Both the position numbers and the translations under genes were made by a program. A stretch of DNA of 64,000 nt, from the NCBI GenBank assembly GCA_003222245.1, contig QHVH01000036.1:45294-109293 (forward strand), written 5' to 3'. This document shows positions 1-8,773 of this stretch, piece after piece; within the stretch, counting starts at the first letter, position 1, and each line of letters opens with the position of its first letter. This stretch comes from Blastocatellia bacterium AA13 (lineage in GTDB: Bacteria; Acidobacteriota; Blastocatellia; UBA7656). The notes beneath the pieces are model-generated. The model was not told the origin of the DNA. It searched no databases and saw only the letters and a list, made by a program, of their open reading frames with translations.

Positions 1-718
1 GTCAGGAGGCCAACAGCAGCGGGTAGCCCTGGCGCGCTCGCTAGTGCTTAATCCGCGCTCCTTATTGCTGGACGAGCCGCTTGCGGCGCTCGACCTCAAG
101 CTGAGAAAGCAAATGCAAATCGAGCTGAAGGCGCTGCAGCGCAGGCTCGGCATAAGTTTTATCTATGTTACTCACGACCAGGAAGAAGCGCTCACGATGA
201 GCGATCGCATCGCGGTGATGAACGCGGGCAAGATCGAGCAGATTGGCACGGCCGAAGAAATATACGAACGGCCTCTCACCGAATTCACGGCCTCATTCAT
301 CGGCGAATCCAACGTGCTGGATGGAACGCTCGAATCATCTTCGGGCGACACTGCTCTCGTCAGAATCAACGACACCACTGCGCGAGCCTGTCTCGCGGAA
401 TCGGTGCGCGGTGTTCCTGTCGGTTCCACTATCCGGTTGATGATCAGGCCGGAGAAGATCACGCTTGGATCGTCTAACGGGATCAGCGGAACCATCGAAG
501 CGCAAACGTATCTGGGTGAGAGCACGCGCTGGCGAATTCGTTTGAAGGGAGGACAGGAATTGTCCGCTCTCGGCCAGAACAGCGGCCGGTCGTCGCGCGT
601 CGGCGGAATCGGCGACGAGGTAACGATTTCGTGGGAGCCCGAGTGCGCGGTAGTCCTTGCGCCTGTCGCCGGAGGCTCCGGCGCCGAACGCTCCATCGCG
701 GAGGCGTATTCGTCGTGA
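1..718 (+). CDS. potA: PotA-type ABC transporter ATP-binding protein (5' end outside window)
   Basis: Only the C-terminal part is present; the frame is already open at base 2. It begins inside the ABC signature ([14 protein letters not shown]), followed by Walker B (LLLDEP), the D-loop (ALD) and the switch histidine ([18 protein letters not shown]). After about residue 100 of the visible part comes a C-terminal TOBE-like beta domain. In the PotA family this subunit hydrolyses ATP to drive uptake of spermidine or putrescine, or sometimes another small ligand, at the inner membrane. The permease and binding-protein genes would lie upstream. The stop codon overlaps the GTG start of the next gene (GTGA), which suggests translational coupling. 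Substrate is inferred from family resemblance only; a Fe3+ or sugar importer ATPase is the main alternative. Confidence 0.88.
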   Translation, partial: SGGQQQRVALARSLVLNPRSLLLDEPLAALDLKLRKQMQIELKALQRRLGISFIYVTHDQEEALTMSDRIAVMNAGKIEQIGTAEEIYERPLTEFTASFIGESNVLDGTLESSSGDTALVRINDTTARACLAESVRGVPVGSTIRLMIRPEKITLGSSNGISGTIEAQTYLGESTRWRIRLKGGQELSALGQNSGRSSRVGGIGDEVTISWEPECAVVLAPVAGGSGAERSIAEAYSS

Positions 719-1491
719 GTCGAATTCAACTCGTACATTGGAATCAAACTGAAGCTCGCGAGAAGATTGCATTGCTGAGACGCGCCGGCTACGACGTGGG
801 TTATGAATCGCGGGCGCAGTCGCTATTGAGAGCTCTCAAGGCTGATCCGCCGGACGCGATGGTCATCGATCTGTCGAGGCTGCCGGGACACGGCCGGGAC
901 GTCGCAATAACCGTAAGACACAACAAGGCCATTAAACTGACGCCGATCGTATTCGTCGGCGGAGATCCCGACAAGGTTAAACTGATTAAGGAACTGCTGC
1001 CGGATGCGGTCTACACGACTTGGAGAAACGCGGCCGCTGCGATCGAGCAGACGGTTAGCGATCCTCCCGAAGTTACGGTCGTACCGCGATCCGTTCTGGA
1101 AGGCTATGCCGGCACGCCTCTGCCAAAGAAACTCGGAATCAAGACGAACTCGAAGGTGGTGCTCATCAGCGCGCCCGCCGATTTTGAAAAGATACTGGGC
1201 GTGTTGCCTGAGGGCGCGAAACTGGTCGCCGAGAAGAGAGCCGACAACGACTTGATAATATGGTTCAACAGGTCGCGGCGGAGCTTCGAGATGGAGATAG
1301 ATCGCATAATCCCGCTGGTTGGGCAGGGCGGCATCTGGATTGTCTGGCCAAAGCAATCATCGAAGCTCGGGTCTGATCTTACGCAGCTTAATATTCGCGA
1401 GACCTGCTTTGCTTCGGGGCTCGTCGATTACAAGATATGCGCCATAAACGACACCTGGTCGGGAATGCGTTTCGCTCGGCGAAAACGTTAA
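715..1491 (+). CDS. Receiver-like domain fused to a DUF3052 domain
   Basis: The GTG at 715 is chosen over the longer in-frame ORF from 631 because the longer N-terminus lies entirely inside the potA-like gene and is Arg-rich noise, and because GTGA couples the two genes. Residues 1-115 look like a response-regulator receiver: beta-alpha pattern and an Asp in VIDLSRLP (about residue 52). The paired acidic residues near the N-terminus are missing (HWN instead of DD), and no conserved Lys is seen, so phosphorylation is doubtful. Residues about 130-258 match the DUF3052 pattern: [11 protein letters not shown], a central IIWF strand, WIVWPK, and [12 protein letters not shown] at the end. Its function is unknown; family members are small cytoplasmic proteins. 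The link to the transporter gene is by coupling only. Confidence 0.8.
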   Translation: MSRIQLVHWNQTEAREKIALLRRAGYDVGYESRAQSLLRALKADPPDAMVIDLSRLPGHGRDVAITVRHNKAIKLTPIVFVGGDPDKVKLIKELLPDAVYTTWRNAAAAIEQTVSDPPEVTVVPRSVLEGYAGTPLPKKLGIKTNSKVVLISAPADFEKILGVLPEGAKLVAEKRADNDLIIWFNRSRRSFEMEIDRIIPLVGQGGIWIVWPKQSSKLGSDLTQLNIRETCFASGLVDYKICAINDTWSGMRFARRKR

Positions 1492-1524
1492 ATTTATCTA
1501 TACTGAGATCGCCTCAAATCATCG

Positions 1525-2349
1525 ATGATAGAAATCATTGCTACAGTTCAAGAGAATGTCGAAACATCGGCGGGATACAGGAAGCTCACTCTTCATCTTG
1601 CCTCGAACATCGCGGTTCAGCCGGGCCAGTTTGCAATGCTCAGGCCGCATGATGCTTATGAACCGGTGCTCAGACGGGCGCTCGCGATCTATCAAATACA
1701 GGATGAGCGTACGATTAGCTTTCTTTATCAGGTTCTCGGTAGAGGAACCCAGGCTCTTGCTCGTTTGAGATCCGGTGATCGTGTTGACGCGCTTCTGCCG
1801 TTAGGAAACTGCTGGCCGATTGAACCCGTTGAGAGCGGCGGACACGCCGTTGTCGTTTCAGGAGGCATTGGCTCGGCGTCGGTGCTTCTTTTGTGCGAAG
1901 AGCTGATGAAGAAGAACATCAGAACCACGGTCGTATTCGGAGCCGCCACGGAGGCAGCCGCCGTTGGTTGCGGATTGAACGACTTCAGACAAGCGAATCC
2001 GCGGTTGATCACAACAACCGACGATGGAAGCCTGGGTGAACGTGGTCTTGTTACGGCGCCTCTCAAACGGTTGCTTATGGAAGAGGCAGGCTCGCGGCCT
2101 GTGATTTATGCCTGTGGACCGTGGGCGATGATGAAAGCAGTAGCCGGTATAGCGCGCGATCAGGATACCGCCTGCGTTGTGTCTCTGGAGGCTCCGATGG
2201 GGTGCGGCTTCGGAGTATGCGTCGGGTGCGTAGTCGCCGTGAACCAGCTTGAACCGGGCGAATACGGCACGTACAAACGAGTCTGCGTTGATGGGCCGGT
2301 TTTTCCTTCGGAGGCAATTCGGTGGGATGTGGCTGGAATGATCCACTGA
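1525..2349 (+). CDS. pyrK: Dihydroorotate dehydrogenase B, electron-transfer subunit
   Basis: 274 residues, normal length for PyrK. The N-terminal FAD-binding barrel carries RRALAIY near residue 50; the NAD-binding half has SGGIGSAS near 112 and YACGPWAMMKA near 195. Four cysteines at 227, 232, 235 and 254 (MGCGFGVCVGC...C) form the [2Fe-2S] site. With the class 1B catalytic subunit encoded 56 nt downstream it passes electrons from dihydroorotate to NAD+ in pyrimidine synthesis in the cytoplasm. The order pyrK-pyrD is the usual one. The ATG is followed directly by the family's typical N-terminus. Confidence 0.95.
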   Translation: MIEIIATVQENVETSAGYRKLTLHLASNIAVQPGQFAMLRPHDAYEPVLRRALAIYQIQDERTISFLYQVLGRGTQALARLRSGDRVDALLPLGNCWPIEPVESGGHAVVVSGGIGSASVLLLCEELMKKNIRTTVVFGAATEAAAVGCGLNDFRQANPRLITTTDDGSLGERGLVTAPLKRLLMEEAGSRPVIYACGPWAMMKAVAGIARDQDTACVVSLEAPMGCGFGVCVGCVVAVNQLEPGEYGTYKRVCVDGPVFPSEAIRWDVAGMIH

Positions 2350-2405
2350 GATTTGGATTTTAAATTTTCGAGCTATTCGAGCATATTACCGAAGATACTG
2401 CTACC

Positions 2406-3326
2406 GTGATTCACGATCCCAGACTTTCAGTTGAGATTGCGGGAGTTCCCTTCAACAATCCGGTCATCGGAGCATCAGGCACGTTCGGATATGGGTTGGA
2501 GTTCGCTGAGCTAATAGACCTGAACCGGCTCGGCGGCTTCTGCACAAAGGGCTTGTCGGCGCGTCCAATGGCCGGCAATCCGCCGGTTCGCATCGTTGAA
2601 ACGCATGGCGGAATGCTAAATGCCATCGGCCTTCAAAACGTCGGAGCCAGGGCGTTTGTGGATGAGAAACTGCCGCTGATTCGCCGCTACAACACGCGTG
2701 TCATCGCTAATGTTTTCGGTTATTCGGAGAGCGACTATCTCGAGACTATCAAAATACTGAACGACGGCGAGGGAATCTCTTTTTACGAACTGAATATATC
2801 CTGTCCGAACGTAAAGGAAGGCGGGGCGATTATCGGCAACTCCGCGGTTGCGGCGGCGAGGCTTACTGAAGCGGCGCGGCGGCTGTCGACGCGGCCCCTG
2901 ATCGTGAAGCTGTCACCGAACGTCACCAATATCGCCGACATCGCGCGGGCCATTGCGGCTGCTGGGGCCGACGCGCTTTCATTGATCAACACTATCGTCG
3001 GCATGTCTATCGATATTAATTCCAGGAAGCCGCGGTTGAGCTATAAGACTGGAGGTCTCTCCGGACCAGCTATTCGCCCCATCGCCGTGAGAATGGTGTA
3101 CGAAACAGCACAGGCAGTCGGTGTTCCGTTGATAGGCATAGGCGGTATTGCGTCCGCAATGGACGCAATTGAATTCCTTATAGCTGGAGCCGCCGCGGTC
3201 CAGATTGGAACCGCGAATTATTACGATCCGCAGGTAACCATGAAGGTTATTGACGGGCTATCCGCGTATTGCGACGAGAAGAAAATCGACCACATAAGTC
3301 AACTAACCGGATCAATCTCTCTCTGA
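2406..3326 (+). CDS. pyrD: Dihydroorotate dehydrogenase B, catalytic subunit (class 1B)
   Basis: 306 residues with a GTG start. FMN-binding TIM barrel: [13 protein letters not shown] near residue 18, LQNVG near 76, the catalytic cysteine in [12 protein letters not shown] (Cys133), KLSPNVT near 166, and the C-terminal phosphate-binding GIGGI and [10 protein letters not shown]. Cysteine as the base marks class 1 enzymes, which agrees with pyrK upstream. It oxidises dihydroorotate to orotate. It ends 17 nt from the stop of the convergent TolB-like gene, leaving almost no room for a terminator. Confidence 0.96.
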   Translation: MIHDPRLSVEIAGVPFNNPVIGASGTFGYGLEFAELIDLNRLGGFCTKGLSARPMAGNPPVRIVETHGGMLNAIGLQNVGARAFVDEKLPLIRRYNTRVIANVFGYSESDYLETIKILNDGEGISFYELNISCPNVKEGGAIIGNSAVAAARLTEAARRLSTRPLIVKLSPNVTNIADIARAIAAAGADALSLINTIVGMSIDINSRKPRLSYKTGGLSGPAIRPIAVRMVYETAQAVGVPLIGIGGIASAMDAIEFLIAGAAAVQIGTANYYDPQVTMKVIDGLSAYCDEKKIDHISQLTGSISL

Positions 3327-3343
3327 AGGGCTGAACGGTCGAC

Positions 3344-4411
3344 TCAGTCCACCCAATCCGCGATAAAGACGTTTGTCTCTCCCTGCGCTTTTCCATGTCG
3401 ATTCGACGCGAACACGAGCTTCTTTCCGTCGAGGTTAAACATGGGAAACCCGTCAAAGGTGTCGTTGTACGTGATTCGCTGCAACCCGCTTCCATCAAGG
3501 TTGATTGAATAGAGGTCGAAGTCCCGTCCCTTTGGATCGGACATGTTGGAGGCAAAGATTATGCGCTTGCCGTCCGGAAAGAAATAAGGAGCAAAATTAG
3601 CGGTCCCGTTCTTGGTAATCTGTCGCTTTTCTGTTCCATCGGCCTTCATTATCCAGATCTCGAGAGTGGTGGGCCTGATCAGGTTCTGTTTCAGCAATGC
3701 CTGATACTCATCAGCTTCCTTGCCAGGCTTCGGATGGTGGGCCCGGTAGACGATCCACTGGTTGTCATATGAATAGAAAGGCCCTCCGTCGTAACCCAGC
3801 TCATTGGTTAACTGCTTCTTATTTTTGCCGTCGAGATCCATCGTGTAGATGTCCAGGTCGCCGTGCTCCATCGACGTGTAAACGATCTTGCGGCCGTTGG
3901 GAGAGATAGTCGCTTCGGCATCATAGCCCTGCGCATCCGTGAGGCGTTTCAAATCCGAGCCGTCAGGCGCGGCGCTGAATATGTCGTAGCCTGGATAAAT
4001 CGCCCACACGTACCCCTTTGAATAGTCGGGGCGAGGAGGGCATTTGGCATCGGCGAGATGAGTCGATGCGTAGATAATTCGCTTTCCGTTTGGAAAGAAG
4101 TATGAGCAGGTAGTGCGGCCTTTGCCGGTCGACAGCCGTCGAACCCCCGAGCCGTCGATGTTCATTTCATAGATCTGGTCGCATTCGGCGCCTTCACGAG
4201 TCGATTGAAATATCAGCTTGCGTCCATCGGCCGAAAAATAGGCTTCGGCATTTTCTCCGCCAAACGTGAGCTGGCGAATGTTTCGAAGATGAGTTTCTTG
4301 CGGCAACCGCAGCGGATCAGGTTTGGCTTGTGTTTCAAGCGGGAGAGATGGAAGAGCCCACGCGGTTATCGCGGCGATCAACAGCAGGAAACAGGTGAGA
4401 AGTTTATTCAT
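3344..4411 (-). CDS. Exported TolB-like beta-propeller (PD40 repeats)
   Basis: 355 residues with a clear signal peptide (first 20-25 residues, MNKLLTCFLLLIAAITAWA). The rest is a run of TolB/PD40 blades: repeated motifs of the type SADGRKLIFQS, FPNGKRIIYAS, SPNGRKIVYTS, YSYDNQWIVYRA, FPDGKRIIFAS and NLDGKKLVFAS, each followed by YxxNxDGSxxxRLT. This predicts a six- or seven-blade periplasmic propeller. It is not the canonical tolB, since no tol-pal genes are nearby; such proteins are common and unassigned in acidobacteria. It lies 28 nt downstream of pdxA and is probably cotranscribed with it. The sequence GAGGTAACTC precedes the ATG. Confidence 0.85.
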   Translation of the reverse strand: MNKLLTCFLLLIAAITAWALPSLPLETQAKPDPLRLPQETHLRNIRQLTFGGENAEAYFSADGRKLIFQSTREGAECDQIYEMNIDGSGVRRLSTGKGRTTCSYFFPNGKRIIYASTHLADAKCPPRPDYSKGYVWAIYPGYDIFSAAPDGSDLKRLTDAQGYDAEATISPNGRKIVYTSMEHGDLDIYTMDLDGKNKKQLTNELGYDGGPFYSYDNQWIVYRAHHPKPGKEADEYQALLKQNLIRPTTLEIWIMKADGTEKRQITKNGTANFAPYFFPDGKRIIFASNMSDPKGRDFDLYSINLDGSGLQRITYNDTFDGFPMFNLDGKKLVFASNRHGKAQGETNVFIADWVD

Positions 4412-4439
4412 GAGTTACCTCGATGCTGAGCTCGACCGG

Positions 4440-5492
4440 TTATTGGAAATTGGCGGCCTCGCCGACCTCAGACTTGCGCTCAGCCTCTACGAGACCGGCT
4501 GCCAGAAGAATGGATTCAATCATGCTGCCGGGATCGGCGATTCCGCGTCCGGCAATATCAAACGCGGTTCCGTGATCCACCGAAGTGCGAATGATCGGAA
4601 GCCCCAGGGTTACGTTTACGGCCTTTCCAAAGCCGAGCGTCTTTACTGCGATCAAGCCTTGATCGTGATAGCACGCGATGACTACGTCGAACTCTCCTCG
4701 CGCGGCTCGCGCAAAGACGGTGTCCGGCGGAAACGGCCCGTCAACATTGATTCCATGAAATCTTCTGCATGTTTCGATGGCGGGGCGAATATGCAAGTCT
4801 TCTTCGTCGCCAAAGAGGCCGTTTTCTCCGGCGTGAGGATTCAACCCGGCGACTGCGATTCGCGGCCAGCGCTCGTTGAACCGCTTCAGCTCGCGTTCGG
4901 TAAGCAGAATCGCGTCCGTGACACGTTCTGCCGAAATGAATTTGATTGCATTCAAAAGGCTGAGATGTGTTGAGAGCAGCACCACTCTGAGTTTGCCGCA
5001 AAAAAAGCACATCAACGACTGAGAAGAGCCGCAGAGATGTGCAAGCATTTCGGTGTGGCCGGGGAAAGGAGAGCCGGCAAGCTTAAGAGCGGTCTTGTTA
5101 ATCGGTGCGGTGGCCAGTCCGTCCAGGAAGCCGTCCAGACATAGTTTCACGCCTGTTTCTATGGATCTGATAGATGCTTTTCCGCCGGCCGCGGAAGCCG
5201 TGGATGGCGTGATCGGTTCACCAGCCTCGCCCGAGTCGATTATTAGCGCTTCATCGAAGGCGTCGAGATTGGAAAGTGAGGCAGGAGATAGATAAGAATA
5301 ATCGCATCTGAGACCAAGCAAGCCCGCGTGAGTAAGAAGGTGAGAACGGTTCCCAATTATGACGGGCCTGCAGACCGAGAGAACCTCCGGCCTCGCAACC
5401 GATTTTAGAACTATTTCAGGGCCGATGCCGGAAGGATCGCCTGCCGTGATTCCTATCCGCGGCTTACCTGTTAGATTCGGAGATCGCGTCAC
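4440..5492 (-). CDS. pdxA: 4-hydroxythreonine-4-phosphate dehydrogenase
   Basis: 350 residues, GTG start. PdxA hallmarks: PRIGITAGDPSGIGPEI at the N-terminus, PFPGHTEMLAHLCG near residue 143 (metal-ligand His), GLNPHAGENG near 215, ACYHDQGLIAVKTLGF near 273 and RTSVDHGTAFDIAGRG near 303. It carries out NAD-dependent oxidation in the DXP-dependent pyridoxal phosphate pathway, in the cytoplasm. hfq lies 36 nt upstream on the same strand, so hfq-pdxA-TolB-like may be one transcription unit. Confidence 0.95.
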   Translation of the reverse strand: MTRSPNLTGKPRIGITAGDPSGIGPEIVLKSVARPEVLSVCRPVIIGNRSHLLTHAGLLGLRCDYSYLSPASLSNLDAFDEALIIDSGEAGEPITPSTASAAGGKASIRSIETGVKLCLDGFLDGLATAPINKTALKLAGSPFPGHTEMLAHLCGSSQSLMCFFCGKLRVVLLSTHLSLLNAIKFISAERVTDAILLTERELKRFNERWPRIAVAGLNPHAGENGLFGDEEDLHIRPAIETCRRFHGINVDGPFPPDTVFARAARGEFDVVIACYHDQGLIAVKTLGFGKAVNVTLGLPIIRTSVDHGTAFDIAGRGIADPGSMIESILLAAGLVEAERKSEVGEAANFQ

Positions 5493-5528
5493 AGTCAGTT
5501 GGTTGGGGAAAGTTATATAGCAGCGGGC

Positions 5529-5912
5529 TCACGCCTGGGCACGCTCTTCCGGTTCCGGTTCATAAGTTGATTCTTCGCTGCCATCCTCGTTTTCCTTTTC
5601 AGGCTCCTGCTTGAAGATGTACTTGATGTTGTGCTTCAACACCAGAAGATTGGGACCTTCATTCCGATGCAGCTTGATGCATCCTCGGTCATACCACTCG
5701 ATAGTGCCGCGCAACTCTTCGCCATCCTGGAGCACAAGGACCATCACTGTTTTATTATCCATTTGCTTCTTGTAGTAGAAGCTCTCTGCGTTCGTTTGTT
5801 CGGGCGGGACCCTTCTCTTTTGAGAATCGGCGTTGTTTCGGCGCTGTCCTTCGTGGCGATCGTTGCGATCTCTGACTTCGGCAAGGGTTGTTCTGATTAA
5901 CTTTCTGTTCAC
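5529..5912 (-). CDS. hfq: Hfq-family RNA chaperone with N- and C-terminal extensions
   Basis: 127 residues; the Sm core is about residues 43-102. The Sm1 part reads [27 protein letters not shown], and the Sm2 position of the usual KHAIST motif is KHNIKYIFK. Before the core is a basic, Asn/Arg-rich stretch of about 40 residues, and after it an acidic Glu/Pro tail of about 25 residues. Most Hfq proteins lack such an N-terminus. The GTG start is supported by GGAGG 7 nt upstream. The expected role is pairing of small RNAs with mRNAs; the altered Sm2 motif and the acidic tail may change RNA preference. Confidence 0.85.
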   Translation of the reverse strand: MNRKLIRTTLAEVRDRNDRHEGQRRNNADSQKRRVPPEQTNAESFYYKKQMDNKTVMVLVLQDGEELRGTIEWYDRGCIKLHRNEGPNLLVLKHNIKYIFKQEPEKENEDGSEESTYEPEPEERAQA

Positions 5913-6282
5913 TACACATCCTCCGTGCGTTTAGAAATACGAGATGATAAATCGAGTCCCAAAGCGCTACCAGGCGCTGGGCGTTCCACTCGCGGAACTC
6001 TCTCCGCCGTCCTCGCTACTCTCTGCCGGCTTAGAGAAACTCGAAGACCGGTAGTGTGTGAGCTTGTTTTGGCGCGGGTTTTATCAACCGTCCAGAATGC
6101 TGCGATATTAGCTCAAGCATTTTCGTTTGGCAAGAAGAAACGATTTCAAGGTAATTATGATTTCGATTCAGACCTTCGTAACAATCCCGACACAGGTTTT
6201 CCTCTTGCGAATTCTTGTTACGAGCTGTTGGCTGAAGATAATTTGTGCCGCTGGATGACGCGGCCGACGCTCTTGAAGTACA
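5913..6282. other. Divergent intergenic region, hfq / hflX
   Basis: 370 bases between two divergent genes, expected to carry both promoters. An open frame of 138 codons crosses it but has no family resemblance, no good ribosome site and overlaps the hflX start, so I do not call it. No RNA gene or strong hairpin was recognised. Confidence 0.5.
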
Positions 6283-8079
6283 ATGATCACGACCTCAAAC
6301 AGCTCTGCATTAACTTCGGAGGCCGATATCAGAAATATTGAAGGTAACGTTCAAGGGCTTAAACCAAATCAACTTCATCGGTTGGAGAAGCTTTATCAAA
6401 GGCGCGTCCCTCCGAGAGAGATAATCACACAGGAACTGGCCCGCCAGCTCAGCGAAATCTCAAGTGAAATCAACCGGCAAGTCGGCGTCCTGATCGATCG
6501 AAAAGGATACGTCGAGCACGTTATGGTTGGCAGCGCCCATTCGATAATGCTGCCGGATTTGAAGCGCACTCGCGTGGGTCAGGGCCGATTTCGAGGACTG
6601 CGGTGCCTCCATACCCATTTGTCCGGCGAGGAGCTGACTCAGGACGACTTGTCTGATCTTGCTTTGCTCAGGCTTGATCTGATGGCCTCCGTCGACGTGC
6701 ATCAGGATGGGCTTCCGGGATTGGTTAGAGCCGCACACTTATTGCCGGGAGCGCGCCATCAAAAAGAGAGCCTGGATCCGACGGCGCTCAAGTCCGGTGA
6801 CGGTGAGCAGGAGACGTGGGGTTTTCTCGAGCCGCGGGTCCCGAGCCAGTTGAATGTCGACTTCCTGGATCTGATCTCCTCACTCGAAGAGGAGGTGGCT
6901 CGCGCTCGCAGCTTGAGAGGGCCTTCCGATCAACGAGACCGCGCGATCCTGGTCGGGGTAACTACCGGATCGGCCGCCGCCGCGGAGGAGTCTCTAGACG
7001 AATTGAAAGAATTAGCTCGCTCGGCGGAACTTGTGGTTCTGGATTCAATAGTGCAGCGGCGTCAGAAACTCGATCCGCGCTCGCTGCTCGGCAAAGGCAA
7101 GCTCGACGAGCTGATAATTCGCAGTCTGCAACTCGGCGCGGATCTTATAATATTCGATCAGAACCTGACCGCCAGTCAGGTGAGAGTCATTAACGAAGCG
7201 ACGGATCTAAAGATACTCGATCGCACTCAGCTCATTCTCGACATCTTTGCTCAGCGCGCTTTAACCAGAGAAGGAAAGATTCAGGTCGAGCTCGCCCAGT
7301 TGAAGTATCTGCTTCCGAGATTGAGCGGGTCCGGAACCGAGATGTCTCGTTTGATGGGCGGCATCGGCGGAAGAGGTCCCGGAGAAACCAAGCTGGAAGT
7401 CGACCGCCGCCGGGCGCGCGACCGAATCGGCCTTCTGGAAAAGCAGATCGACCATATCCGTACCGGGCGCCAGACGAGACGGACGCGCCGCGAACGCCGG
7501 GAGGTTCCTATACTGTCGATTGTCGGATACACCAATGCCGGCAAGTCGACGCTGTTGAATGCGCTGACTCGTTCGAATGTGAATGCGGAGAATAAACTCT
7601 TCGCGACGCTCGACCCAACCAGCCGCCGACTGCGGCTGCCGCGCGACCGCGAAGTTGTCATTAACGACACGGTAGGATTCATACGCGATCTGCCGCCCGA
7701 TCTCATAGCCGCTTTCAGGGCTACGTTGGAAGAAATCGAGAGCTCGGATCTGCTGATCCATCTCGTGGACGGCAGCAGTCCACAAGTGGAGTCTCACATT
7801 TCGGTCGTCGAAGGAATATTGGATCGCTTGGAACTAGGCGGCTTGCGGAGATTGCTGGTGTTCAACAAGCGTGACCTTCTGAGCGCCGATGAGATCGCGA
7901 GCTTTGAAAGAACCCGCGGAGCGGTTGTAATAAGCGCTCGCGACAGCTCCACGTTGAAAGCCTTGATTGACCGGGTCAGTGATTTATTGGAGCATCCTGC
8001 GCTGCCGCCGCAGATGCCCGCGGTGGAATCCGCGATGGTCGATACTTCGGATAATCAAGTCGAATCGAAGACAGGATAG
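6283..8079 (+). CDS. hflX: GTPase HflX, long form
   Basis: 598 residues, compared with about 420-430 for E. coli HflX. The first ~190 residues are an extra domain (GLKPNQLHRLEKLYQRRVPP, RCLHTHLSGEELTQDDLSDL) seen in long HflX proteins. Next is the HflX ribosome-binding domain, with DPRSLLGKGKLDEL near residue 266 and LGADLIIFDQNLTASQ, and a coiled-coil linker with GGRGPGETKLE. The G domain has P-loop GYTNAGKST (residue 415), G3 NDTVGFI, G4 NKRD and G5 SA. It splits or rescues stalled 70S ribosomes in the family model. The C-terminus is short. Hfq is encoded divergently upstream, and an hfq-hflX neighbourhood is also familiar from proteobacteria. Confidence 0.93.
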   Translation: MITTSNSSALTSEADIRNIEGNVQGLKPNQLHRLEKLYQRRVPPREIITQELARQLSEISSEINRQVGVLIDRKGYVEHVMVGSAHSIMLPDLKRTRVGQGRFRGLRCLHTHLSGEELTQDDLSDLALLRLDLMASVDVHQDGLPGLVRAAHLLPGARHQKESLDPTALKSGDGEQETWGFLEPRVPSQLNVDFLDLISSLEEEVARARSLRGPSDQRDRAILVGVTTGSAAAAEESLDELKELARSAELVVLDSIVQRRQKLDPRSLLGKGKLDELIIRSLQLGADLIIFDQNLTASQVRVINEATDLKILDRTQLILDIFAQRALTREGKIQVELAQLKYLLPRLSGSGTEMSRLMGGIGGRGPGETKLEVDRRRARDRIGLLEKQIDHIRTGRQTRRTRRERREVPILSIVGYTNAGKSTLLNALTRSNVNAENKLFATLDPTSRRLRLPRDREVVINDTVGFIRDLPPDLIAAFRATLEEIESSDLLIHLVDGSSPQVESHISVVEGILDRLELGGLRRLLVFNKRDLLSADEIASFERTRGAVVISARDSSTLKALIDRVSDLLEHPALPPQMPAVESAMVDTSDNQVESKTG

Positions 8080-8140
8080 AATCCTCTCAATAGATTCTCG
8101 GTAAAATCGGTTAAAGACTGTTACCCGCCAAACCTATAAG

Positions 8141-8164
8141 AAAGCCCCGTAATTCGGGCTTTTC
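8141..8164 (+). terminator. Intrinsic terminator after hflX
   Basis: Stem AAGCCC/GGGCTT with an 8-nt loop, followed by TTTT, about 60 nt after the hflX stop. Confidence 0.6.
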
Positions 8165-8337
8165 CGCGGGTACTCTCGCGAGGCCACCCGATACGAAAGG
8201 GCTTCATCTAAACAATTAGTTTTGAGAATTAAAGAAAACGCGACATGGTTGTCGCAGACGAAGATTACCTGTTTAATTTCTTAACACAACTTTGAAGGGT
8301 TCGGTGATCTTCGTTCGAAGATAAGGAGGTGTGACTG

Positions 8338-8694
8338 ATGAAGTTCAGCAGAGTCACAAGGATGTTGGCAATTGCATTCGTGCTGGCCTTTTCTGGCGCA
8401 GCCGTTACGACGGCGAATGCACAGGTGCACAGACACCGTGGAGTGGTTGTGATTGGGCAGCCGTACTTCTTCCCGCACTACTACTATCCGGGATACTACC
8501 GGTACTCGGACCCTATAGCTTATCAGCGAGAAGAGGGCTATAGAGACGGCTTGAGTCGAGGGAAGGACGACGCTAAACATGGTCGAGCGGAGAGTCCGAG
8601 CAACCATAAGCACTACAGTAACTCTGACAGCCTTGCGTATCGACAGGCCTTCGCTCAGGGTTACGAAGATGGCTACAGAGCGCGAATGGGATAG
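8338..8694 (+). CDS. Small exported Tyr/His-rich protein
   Basis: 118 residues. The ATG follows a strong ribosome site (AAGGAGGTGTGACTG). Residues 1-28 form a signal peptide ending ANA-Q. The mature part starts with VHRHRG, then a Tyr/Phe/Pro segment (YFFPHYYYPGYYRYSD), then two similar helical motifs, YREEGYRDGLSRGKDDA and YRQAFAQGYEDGYRARMG. The second kind of motif (xxFxxGYxxGYR) also occurs in the glycine-zipper protein at 51.1-51.6 kb. No enzyme motif. The likely location is periplasm or outer surface; function unknown. It stands alone between two terminators. Confidence 0.75.
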   Translation: MKFSRVTRMLAIAFVLAFSGAAVTTANAQVHRHRGVVVIGQPYFFPHYYYPGYYRYSDPIAYQREEGYRDGLSRGKDDAKHGRAESPSNHKHYSNSDSLAYRQAFAQGYEDGYRARMG

Positions 8695-8737
8695 CGTAAG
8701 GTCGCATGAAATAGCGTAAGATAAAGATTCGCGCTGC

Positions 8738-8773
8738 AAAAAAGAACGGGCTTATAAAAGGCTCGTTCTTTTT
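8738..8773 (+). terminator. Intrinsic terminator of the small exported protein gene
   Basis: Stem AAAGAACGGGC/GCTCGTTCTTT (one G-T pair) with a 9-nt loop, ending in TTTTT. Confidence 0.75.

Noticed and set aside
631..714. N-terminal extension of the DUF3052 protein
   Set aside because: It lies wholly in the ATPase gene and reads as Arg-rich noise; the GTGA overlap start at 715 is better.
3344..4411. Calling the propeller gene tolB
   Set aside because: No tolQRA or pal nearby and no N-terminal TolB domain; only PD40 blades are present.
5925..6341. 138-codon open frame upstream of and overlapping hflX
   Set aside because: No family resemblance, no ribosome site, mixed composition, and it overlaps a certain gene; the region must hold two divergent promoters.
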